Assembly: GCA_958436045.1 (NCBI GenBank)
Contig: CAUBIP010000051.1
Span: forward strand, 1 to 12,964
From: an uncultured Oscillospiraceae bacterium
Lineage (GTDB): Bacteria; Bacillota; Clostridia; Oscillospirales; Oscillospiraceae
DNA: 12,964 bases
Direction of reading: 5' to 3'
Numbering within the stretch: position 1 is the first letter of the stretch; the number at the start of each line of letters is the position of its first letter. Made by a program: the position numbers and the translations under genes. The notes beneath the pieces were generated by a model. It saw only the letters and a program-made list of their open reading frames with translations, was not told the DNA's origin and made no database searches. Positions 1-4,773 of this stretch are shown here, piece after piece.

Positions 1-40
1 CGGAGGTCCGCCGGTTGGCGATTGAATAAATTGAATAAGT

Positions 41-75
41 TCAAATGCGCTCCGCTTCGCTGTGCACGCATTTGA
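41..75. repeat. Intergenic inverted repeat (left edge)
   Basis: TCAAATGCG at 41-49 is repeated inverted as CGCATTTGA at 67-75 around a GC-rich centre. The same outer arms flank a similar centre at 4707-4741, so this is probably a diverged copy of the same dispersed element. A 10-nt direct repeat, ACAATTTTGA, follows at 81-90 and 96-105. No gene is visible in 1-166. Confidence 0.55.
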
Positions 76-111
76 GAGATACAATTTTGAGAGCTACAAT
101 TTTGAATGCGC

Positions 112-147
112 AAAGGGCGCGCCGGAAATCATTCCGGCGCGCCCTTT
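112..147 (-). terminator. Strong hairpin terminator of the met operon
   Basis: A perfect 16-bp stem (112-127 with 132-147) closes on the 4-nt loop ATCA. Its core is GGGCGCGCCGGAA. It lies 20 nt past the stop codon of the rrf2 gene, so it is the natural end of the minus-strand operon. The U tract is short on both strands (three on minus, four on plus), so it may act in both directions. Confidence 0.75.
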
Positions 148-166
148 TACGGCTTGCATCGCGTGG

Positions 167-592
167 TCAGATCACGTAATTATCCCCGGCGGGGGTGTTC
201 ATGAGATCGGCGAGGGTGATGTTTGAGAAATATTTTTTCGTCAGGTCATAATAGCCCTGCCAGACGGGGAGGGTTCGGCATTCGGCGGCGCGGGAACAGG
301 AGGCCGCGCCGGGCTGGAGGCAGGAGACAGGCGCCAGGTCGCCCTCGGCCAGGCAGAGAATTTCCCAGAGGGTGTACTGGTCCGGCTCCCGGGTCAGCCG
401 GTAGCCGCCGCCGACGCCGTGGGTGCTGTCGATCAGGTCGGCGGATTTCAGGGCGGGCATGAGCTTCTCAATGTACTTCAGAGAAATCTCCTGCCGGGCC
501 GCGACCTCCTTCATGGGGATGTATTTGCCGTTGCGATGCTCCGCCAGGTCCAGCAGGATGCGGATGGAGTATCGGCCTTTGGTAGAAATCAT
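167..592 (-). CDS. Rrf2-family transcriptional regulator, last gene of the met operon
   Basis: This 141-residue protein has the Rrf2/IscR/CymR layout: an N-terminal winged helix-turn-helix starting STKGRYS (residues 3-9), the wing motif GGGYRL (61-66), and a C-terminal cysteine cluster at C91, C99 and C105. The CX7CX5C spacing resembles the cluster-ligand region of [2Fe-2S] members such as IscR, so iron-sulfur sensing is possible but not shown. The ATG at 592 is preceded by AAGGAGG about 8 nt upstream. It sits 28 nt after metI and reads with the methionine transporter, so it probably regulates sulfur amino acid uptake and may bind the inverted repeat at the operon's start site. A paralogue with the same cysteine spacing lies at 7770-8216. 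Family assignment is firm; regulon and effector are inferred. Confidence 0.9.
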   Translation of the reverse strand: MISTKGRYSIRILLDLAEHRNGKYIPMKEVAARQEISLKYIEKLMPALKSADLIDSTHGVGGGYRLTREPDQYTLWEILCLAEGDLAPVSCLQPGAASCSRAAECRTLPVWQGYYDLTKKYFSNITLADLMNTPAGDNYVI

Positions 593-620
593 TGCTGCAA
601 CCTCCTTAGATAGGCGCGCA

Positions 621-1319
621 TTATTTCAGACGCTTATCACACTTGATGGCCAGGTGGGTGCCCAGGCTCTGGAAGATCTGGACCAGGACGATCAGGAACA
701 CGACAGCGAAGGCCATGATGATATACTGGTACCGGTAGTAGCCATAGTTGATGGCGATCTTGCCCAGGCCGCCGCCGCCGATGATGCCGCTCATGGCGGA
801 GTAGCCCAGGACGGTCGTGATGGCGATGGTGGCGTTGGAGATGAGCGACGGTACGCTCTCCGGGAGCATGACCTTGCAGATGATCTGCATTGGGGATGCG
901 CCCATGGACTGGGCCGTCTCGATGATGTTCGGGTTGACCTCCCGCAGGCTGCCCTCGACCAGGCGGGCGACGAACGGGAACGCGGCGATGACCAGCGGCA
1001 CGATGGAGGCCGGGGTGCCGACGACGGTCCCGACGATGGCCCGGGTCAGGGGGAAGACAAGGATCATCAAAATCAGGAACGGGACAGAGCGCAGCAGGTT
1101 GATGATGACATTCAGAACATGCAGCACGCTCTTGGGAATATGCAGGATGTGCCCCTCGTCGCCCGCCACCAGCAGAACGCCCAGGGGCAGGCCGATGACG
1201 ATGGCAAAGAACGTGGACAGGACCGTGACATAGACCGTCTCCCAAATGGCCAGGGGGAATTGGTTTTTCAGGACGTCCAGCGCAGTCTGGAAGGCGTCGG
1301 ATGCGAAAAATTCAGACAT
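621..1319 (-). CDS. metI: Methionine ABC transporter permease MetI
   Basis: This 232-residue inner-membrane permease belongs to the MetI branch of binding-protein-dependent transporters; family members are usually near 217 residues. About five hydrophobic segments are visible (roughly 26-52, 66-92, 98-120, 158-180 and 196-220). The EAA-type coupling loop that contacts the ATPase lies around residues 134-153 (ETAQSMGASP...LP), and the glycine-rich run SGIIGGGGLG at 177-186 is typical of MetI. The start overlaps the end of metN by 8 nt and is preceded inside metN by GAGGAGG, pointing to translational coupling. With MetN and MetQ it should import methionine, possibly also D-methionine or other sulfur compounds. 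Substrate is assigned by family. Confidence 0.93.
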   Translation of the reverse strand: MSEFFASDAFQTALDVLKNQFPLAIWETVYVTVLSTFFAIVIGLPLGVLLVAGDEGHILHIPKSVLHVLNVIINLLRSVPFLILMILVFPLTRAIVGTVVGTPASIVPLVIAAFPFVARLVEGSLREVNPNIIETAQSMGASPMQIICKVMLPESVPSLISNATIAITTVLGYSAMSGIIGGGGLGKIAINYGYYRYQYIIMAFAVVFLIVLVQIFQSLGTHLAIKCDKRLK

Positions 1320-2322
1320 GCTTCGAGACCTCCTCTACAAGAATATCCGGGATGCTTTTCAGGTACTGCACGGCGCGCGCCCGCTCCGCCGGGCCGCCGG
1401 GGATGCCCAGGAGCATATTGCCGTAGGCCACGTCGCCAATGCTGCGGGTCGAGGCGGAGAGGATGCTGGCGGCGATATTTTCGTCCATGGCCATCTGGGC
1501 GATCAGTGGTGTCTTGGCGGCGTTGGCGCCGTTGAAGACGACTCGCAGGATGCTGCCCGGGTCAAAGACCAAGGCGCTCTGCTCGTAGCCATCGGGGTAG
1601 ACCAGGCGCTTGGCCGCTTCCGACTGGGGCGCGGCGAAGACCTTGCTGACCTCGCCCTCTTCGGCGACGGCGCCGCTGTCCAGAATGGCGACGCGGGTGC
1701 AGATCTGCTCGACGACGCTCATCTGGTGGGTGATGACGATGACGGTGATGCCCAGCTTATCGTGGATATCTCGGATGAGACCAAGGATGGACTGGGTCGT
1801 CTGCGGGTCTAGGGCGCTGGTGGCCTCGTCGCAGAGGAGGATTCTGGGCCGCGTCGCCAGGGCGCGGGCAATCGCCACCCGCTGCTGCTGGCCGCCGGAG
1901 AGCTGGGCGGGGTAGCTCTTGCATTTATCCCCCAGGCCTACCAGCTCCAGCAGTTCGCTGGCGCGGCGCATGGCGTCGGCTTTTTTCATGCCCGCCAGCT
2001 CCAGGGGAAAGCAGACGTTTTTCTGGCACGTGCGCTGCATCAGGAGGTTGAAGCCCTGGAAGATCATCGTGATATTCCGGCGCTCCCGGCGCAGCTCGGC
2101 CTGGGAGAGGGCCCCGATGTCGCGGCCGTCGATGAGAATCTTGCCGCCCGTCGGGCGCTCCAGCATGTTGATGCTGCGCACCAGGGTGCTCTTGCCTGCG
2201 CCGCTCATGCCGATGATGCCGTAGATCTCGCCGTCGGGGATCGTCAGGCTGATGTCCTTCAGGGCCTCCACCGTTCCGGCGGCGGTCTGGAAGGTTTTTG
2301 TCAGGTGTTGGATCTGGATCAT
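1312..2322 (-). CDS. metN: Methionine ABC transporter ATP-binding protein MetN
   Basis: This 336-residue ATPase carries the full ABC motif set: Walker A GMSGAGKS at 38-45, Q-loop Q89, signature LSGGQ at 141-145, Walker B ILLCDE at 161-166 and switch histidine H199. Residues from about 260 onward form the NIL/ACT-like regulatory domain characteristic of MetN, which in the E. coli homologue binds methionine and causes transinhibition; this supports MetN over generic amino acid ATPases. The ATG at 2322 has GGAGGA 5 nt upstream. It lies 67 nt after metQ, across a hairpin, and overlaps metI by 8 nt. The helical region after the Q-loop reads LLMQRTCQKNVCF, with two cysteines that look unusual for the family. 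Confidence 0.94.
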   Translation of the reverse strand: MIQIQHLTKTFQTAAGTVEALKDISLTIPDGEIYGIIGMSGAGKSTLVRSINMLERPTGGKILIDGRDIGALSQAELRRERRNITMIFQGFNLLMQRTCQKNVCFPLELAGMKKADAMRRASELLELVGLGDKCKSYPAQLSGGQQQRVAIARALATRPRILLCDEATSALDPQTTQSILGLIRDIHDKLGITVIVITHQMSVVEQICTRVAILDSGAVAEEGEVSKVFAAPQSEAAKRLVYPDGYEQSALVFDPGSILRVVFNGANAAKTPLIAQMAMDENIAASILSASTRSIGDVAYGNMLLGIPGGPAERARAVQYLKSIPDILVEEVSKHV

Positions 2323-2342
2323 GTGGTTCCTCCAAATGGAAA

Positions 2343-2371
2343 TAACGCCGGCGACGTTTGTGCTGGCGTTA
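2343..2371 (-). other. Intercistronic hairpin between metQ and metN
   Basis: TAACGCC at 2343-2349 pairs with GGCGTTA at 2365-2371 around a 15-nt loop. No U run follows, so full termination is unlikely. A hairpin just after the binding-protein gene commonly protects the upstream mRNA and lets MetQ be made in excess over MetN and MetI; that role is inferred here. Confidence 0.55.
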
Positions 2372-2389
2372 CCTCCGTATTTTTAAGAA

Positions 2390-3238
2390 TTACTTTTTGA
2401 TGGCATCCAGGGAATCCTGCTTGCCGCCGTACAGGCCCATCGGCTCGACATGGATCGTCGCTGCCGCGACGATGTGGGTGCCGTTCTCAGCGTTGAAGTC
2501 ATCCAGATACGGGGTGTGCTGGAAGTAGTTGGCATCGACCTCGCCGCTTTCGACGACGTTATTGGGCTGGACATAGTCGGTGAATTCGATGATATCCAGG
2601 GTGATGTCCTTCTCGGCAAGAATTTTCTTGGCAACCTCCAGAATTTCCGCGTGGGGGGCGGGGGAGGCGGCGACGGAGATCGTCGTCCCAGCCAGGGCGT
2701 CGTAATCGACGGCGTCGTCAAAGCCGGTGCCGGGGTTGTCGACGGTGCTGACGACGGCGCCCTTGTACTCGGAATTGATGAAGTCGGCGACCTCCTGGCT
2801 CTCCAAGGCGGCGACCAGGGCCTTGATGGCGTCGGAATCCTCATTGCCTTCCTTGACGGCCAGAATATTGCCGTAGGCGGAGGAGGAGCCTTCCATCAGG
2901 AGAGAATCGGACATCGGGTCGAGATCGGCGTCGATGGCGTAGTTGGAATTGATGATGGCGTAATCGACATCCTTCAGGACATTGGGCAGCTGGGCCGCTT
3001 CGACTTCCTTGAAGGAGATATCGTAGGGGTTCTCGGCAATGTCGTTGACGGTGGCGGTGATGCCGGCGCCGTCCTTCAGGGTGATGTAGCCGTTATCCTG
3101 CAGCAGGAGCAGGGCGCGGGCTTCGTTCGTCGTATCGTTGGGGACGGCGATGGTCACAGAGTCGCTCTTGCTGCCGCAGCCTGCCAGCAGGCCGAGGAGC
3201 AGAAAACCGGTGCAAAGCGTTGCAAAAAGCTTTTTCAT
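2390..3238 (-). CDS. metQ: Methionine-binding lipoprotein MetQ
   Basis: This 282-residue protein is the NLPA/MetQ-family substrate-binding lipoprotein of the methionine importer. It starts with a lipoprotein signal: MKK, a hydrophobic core, then the lipobox LLAGC with C21 as the lipidated residue. The mature part opens with VTIAVPNDTTNEARALLLLQ and includes the typical NPYDISFKEVEAAQLP stretch. I chose the ATG at 3238 because it begins exactly at the signal peptide and has AGAAAGG about 9 nt upstream; an in-frame ATG at 3295 would add a charged, signal-destroying extension. It is the first large gene of the operon, behind a long leader with two short ORFs and an attenuator. Confidence 0.94.
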   Translation of the reverse strand: MKKLFATLCTGFLLLGLLAGCGSKSDSVTIAVPNDTTNEARALLLLQDNGYITLKDGAGITATVNDIAENPYDISFKEVEAAQLPNVLKDVDYAIINSNYAIDADLDPMSDSLLMEGSSSAYGNILAVKEGNEDSDAIKALVAALESQEVADFINSEYKGAVVSTVDNPGTGFDDAVDYDALAGTTISVAASPAPHAEILEVAKKILAEKDITLDIIEFTDYVQPNNVVESGEVDANYFQHTPYLDDFNAENGTHIVAAATIHVEPMGLYGGKQDSLDAIKK

Positions 3239-3313
3239 GGGAAAATCAACCTTTCTTTTATAATCTGCTAAATTTATTGATTCCAATTTGTCCATGCACA
3301 GTTCATGTATGTT

Positions 3314-3382
3314 CTAATGGGCCGGGCACATTCGACCGTTGCGGAAATTGGCCCGGAGCAGGGTGGGGAATCGGCGCTGCAT
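3314..3382 (-). CDS. Second short leader ORF (22 codons) upstream of metQ
   Basis: ATG at 3382 opens a 22-codon frame ending with TAG at 3314-3316, giving MQRRFPTLLRANFRNGRMCPAH. A perfect AAGGAGG (3390-3396) lies 7 nt upstream, the best Shine-Dalgarno in the leader, which argues that it is translated. It sits just downstream of the attenuator terminator, so it would be transcribed only on read-through. The arginine-Met-Cys triplet near its end recurs in the first leader peptide. The distal part of its frame lies in a weak hairpin (CCGGGC with GCCCGG). A second regulatory peptide is possible; a chance ORF with a good RBS cannot be excluded. Confidence 0.5.
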   Translation of the reverse strand: MQRRFPTLLRANFRNGRMCPAH

Positions 3383-3414
3383 AAGACTGCCTCCTTCTTA
3401 CAGCAAAATCAGAC

Positions 3415-3444
3415 GAAAAAAACCGGGAAACGGAAGTCTCCCGG
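3415..3444 (-). terminator. Intrinsic terminator (attenuator) in the metQ leader
   Basis: Read on the minus strand, CCGGGAGA (3444-3437) pairs with TTTCCCGG (3430-3423), with one G-U pair and a 6-nt loop, followed at once by seven U residues (3422-3416). It lies 29 nt past the stop of the Met/Cys-rich ORF and about 180 nt before metQ, inside the operon leader. That is where an attenuator is expected. Confidence 0.85.
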
Positions 3445-3473
3445 CGTGATCCTTTGCATCACAGAAGGCCGCG

Positions 3474-3590
3474 TCAACACCGACCGGCGGGAGAACACCG
3501 CTGCAGCATACGCAGGGCAGCGCAAGCCGTGCCCATGCCCATGGGCATGCACATGCGGGCGCTCATGCAGGCTGCGAAACGGTTCGTCAT
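3474..3590 (-). CDS. Met/Cys-rich leader peptide (38 codons) of the met operon
   Basis: This 38-residue ORF runs from ATG at 3590 to TGA at 3474-3476. AAGGAG lies 9 nt upstream, and the promoter at 3639-3667 is 49 nt away. It has seven methionines (positions 1, 9, 13, 15, 17, 19 and 28) and five cysteines (8, 14, 23, 32 and 38); the core, residues 12-20, reads RMCMPMGMG. No domain, signal or membrane segment is visible. An intrinsic terminator lies 29 nt downstream and the methionine transporter follows. The whole arrangement matches a ribosome-mediated attenuation leader, in which slow decoding of Met (or Cys) codons prevents terminator formation. A small metal- or thiol-binding protein is the alternative, but position and terminator favour a leader. 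No specific family is recognised. Confidence 0.8.
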   Translation of the reverse strand: MTNRFAACMSARMCMPMGMGTACAALRMLQRCSPAGRC

Positions 3591-3616
3591 GGCGGTGCGC
3601 TCCTTTTTGGTGAGAT

Positions 3617-3631
3617 ACCTACTCGATAGGT
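3617..3631. promoter_or_regulatory. Inverted repeat at the met operon start site, candidate operator
   Basis: ACCTA (3617-3621) and TAGGT (3627-3631) form an inverted repeat around CTCGA. It lies immediately downstream of the -10 box, at about +1 to +16 of the predicted transcript, a good position for a repressor. The operon encodes an Rrf2 regulator as its last gene, which is the natural candidate to bind here. Binding is inferred. Confidence 0.5.
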
Positions 3632-3638
3632 TGGCTAT

Positions 3639-3667
3639 ATAGTAGCGCATCCTAGGGTGCTTGTCAA
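3639..3667 (-). promoter_or_regulatory. Promoter of the metQNI-rrf2 operon
   Basis: On the minus strand, TTGACA (3667-3662) is a perfect -35 box. After a 17-nt spacer comes TACTAT (3644-3639) as the -10 box. Transcription should start near 3632, giving a leader of roughly 390 nt before metQ. Confidence 0.85.
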
Positions 3668-3686
3668 GCGGTTTTGCGCATTTTTT

Positions 3687-3710
3687 GGGGGTTTTAGTAA
3701 AAAATCCCCC
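3687..3710 (-). other. Hairpin downstream of the zinc-ribbon gene
   Basis: GGGGG (3687-3691) pairs with CCCCC (3706-3710), with AT pairing inside. It lies 21 nt past the stop of the membrane protein gene and 19 nt before the met promoter, so it may end transcription from the upstream gene. Neither strand has a U run after the stem, so it is not a canonical terminator. Confidence 0.4.
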
Positions 3711-3731
3711 AGAGCAAGAAGCAGACAAGAA

Positions 3732-4424
3732 TCAGACGAAGAATTTTCGCTCCATCCAGGCGTGCAGCGGGCGGATAAAGCCGCTCAGGACGAAGAAGAT
3801 TCCCGCCAGGCCGCAGCCGCTGACGACATACAGAGACCAGTGGAACATCGGCGTGCCGAAGGTCAGATGGGCGAAAAACTCCATCAGCATACTAAAGCCG
3901 CCGATGGCCAGCAGCGCGCCGCCGGTGATATACAGCCGCCGCCCCCGGACATAGCGAAACAGCGCTGTGCAGCCCGTCAGCAGCAGGGCGGACAGGCAGA
4001 CAAGCGGGAAGGCGAAGGATAAAAACCAGCCGCCGCCCGTCCGACAGCTGATATAGAGCAGATAGCCCCCGATGGCCGCGTGGGCGATGGGGATGAGGAC
4101 GACGGGATTCGGGTGCCGCAGCCAGAGGGGCAGCACGAAGATGACATACGCCGTGGCGATGCCCAGCATCACATAGCCGGACCAGGCCGCCGCGCCGTAA
4201 TTGCGCAGACAGTAGATCAGGCTGATCAGGGCGGCGATGGCGAGCAGGACGGTCAGCACCGCAGCGTCGGCGATCCGGGCGGCGTGATTGCGGACCGGGT
4301 AGAGCCGGGAGTAGCTGGCGGGGGAGTCCGGCGTCTGCGCGTCGGGCCGCCAGACCGGCGTACCGCACAGGGGGCAGCGGTCCAGACTGTCATCCAACCG
4401 GACGCCGCATTTGACACAATACAT
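3732..4424 (-). CDS. Zinc-ribbon six-helix membrane protein (resembles DUF6320)
   Basis: This 230-residue protein begins with a short zinc ribbon, C3-x2-C6 and C17-x2-C20 (YCVKCG and RCPLCG), then a proline-rich linker (residues 22-43). About six hydrophobic segments follow: roughly 51-73, 82-101, 106-126, 132-155, 162-186 and 196-217. The ATG at 4424 has GAGGTGA just upstream. The layout recalls the DUF6320 group of clostridial membrane proteins, but I name that from memory of the architecture. It lies downstream of an esterase and an acyltransferase on the same strand, separated by a repeat-rich 347-nt spacer. It could therefore be expressed with them or from its own promoter; a weak candidate is TTGCCG-16-TAAAAT at 4523-4550. 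Function is unknown; the metal site and membrane location are read from sequence. Confidence 0.8.
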   Translation of the reverse strand: MYCVKCGVRLDDSLDRCPLCGTPVWRPDAQTPDSPASYSRLYPVRNHAARIADAAVLTVLLAIAALISLIYCLRNYGAAAWSGYVMLGIATAYVIFVLPLWLRHPNPVVLIPIAHAAIGGYLLYISCRTGGGWFLSFAFPLVCLSALLLTGCTALFRYVRGRRLYITGGALLAIGGFSMLMEFFAHLTFGTPMFHWSLYVVSGCGLAGIFFVLSGFIRPLHAWMERKFFV

Positions 4425-4442
4425 AAATAAATCACCTCAATC

Positions 4443-4462
4443 CCCAGCGGTCACCCGCTGGG
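4443..4462. other. Perfect hairpin upstream of the zinc-ribbon gene
   Basis: CCCAGCGG (4443-4450) and CCGCTGGG (4455-4462) form an 8-bp stem around TCAC. It lies just upstream of the ribosome binding site of the gene starting at 4424, so it would sit in its 5' UTR if transcribed from further upstream. Confidence 0.5.
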
Positions 4463-4482
4463 TTAGAAAAAAGCCTTGTAAA

Positions 4483-4519
4483 AAAAGCCTCGCAGAGTTT
4501 GCGCCGCGCACGGCGCAAA
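4483..4519. repeat. Dispersed palindromic repeat A, copy 1
   Basis: The element reads AAAAGCCTCGCAGAG and then a 9-bp hairpin, TTTGCGCCG (4498-4506) with CGGCGCAAA (4511-4519), around CGCA. Nearly the same sequence and the identical loop recur at 8320-8356, with a degenerate relative at 9818-9842. It lies in the 347-nt spacer that has no convincing gene. Confidence 0.75.
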
Positions 4520-4654
4520 TAAATTTTAAATCCGTTTTTTCCGGCGGCAAGTGGGTGAGACTCCAAGCGCGCAAGCATAACGCAGCGCGATTGGTTAAGT
4601 CGAACCCATGCAGCGCATACGTCGGGAAAAACACTTTACGCCCTGCAAGTGTGG

Positions 4655-4681
4655 AATTTCTGTGCCTTCGGCACAGAAATT
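4655..4681. other. Perfect 12-bp hairpin in the repeat-rich spacer
   Basis: AATTTCTGTGCC (4655-4666) pairs perfectly with GGCACAGAAATT (4670-4681) around the triloop TTC. No gene end is adjacent. It is probably one module of the intergenic repeat mosaic. In the rest of the spacer (about 4530-4654) I see no gene or further structure. Confidence 0.6.
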
Positions 4682-4687
4682 ATGCGC

Positions 4688-4741
4688 GCAGCAGGGTGCA
4701 ATCCCCTCAAATGCGAGCCCAGCGCAGCGGGTCGCATTTGA
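4688..4741. repeat. Dispersed repeat B, copy 1
   Basis: The 43 nt at 4688-4730 match 9841-9883 at 36 positions by eye, including GAGCCCAGCGCAGCGG exactly. In this copy TCAAATGCGA (4707-4716) and TCGCATTTGA (4732-4741) form a 10-bp inverted repeat around the GC-rich centre, as at 41-75. Confidence 0.7.
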
Positions 4742-4773
4742 AAGATTGTCAAAAACGAGTTTTTGACAATCTT
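4742..4773 (-). terminator. Hairpin overlapping the acyltransferase stop codon
   Basis: AAGATTGTCAAAAA (4742-4755) and TTTTTGACAATCTT (4760-4773) form a perfect 14-bp stem around CGAG. The stem begins within the TAA stop (4772-4774) of the acyltransferase. It is A/T-rich with no long U tract beyond it, so termination is plausible but may be partial. Confidence 0.5.

Noticed and set aside
423..1535. Long plus-strand open frame opposite rrf2 and metI
   Set aside because: It is antisense to well-supported genes, has a low-complexity Asp/Gln/Gly-rich composition typical of shadow frames in GC-rich DNA, and matches no family.
2450..3271. Plus-strand open frame opposite metQ
   Set aside because: It is a shadow of metQ, which has a lipobox and family motifs; the Gly/Asp/Val-rich composition is that of an antisense frame.
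3257..3285. Second promoter (TTGGAA-18-TATAAA) just before metQ
   Set aside because: Transcription would start at or inside the metQ ribosome binding site, so it could not give a normally translated message.
3239..3638. SAM riboswitch or T-box in the metQ leader
   Set aside because: I could not find the SAM-I core or a T-box sequence on the minus strand. The leader is better explained by the Met/Cys-rich ORF and terminator. A covariance search would settle it.
4437..4634. 65-codon minus-strand open frame in the repeat-rich spacer
   Set aside because: It runs through repeat A and the 8-bp hairpin, and such frames arise from the repeats themselves. No RBS or family is seen.
4560..4640. tRNA-like stretch (GGGTTCGACTTAACCA on the minus strand)
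   Set aside because: It resembles a T-arm only locally; I could not build an acceptor stem, anticodon arm or D-arm around it.
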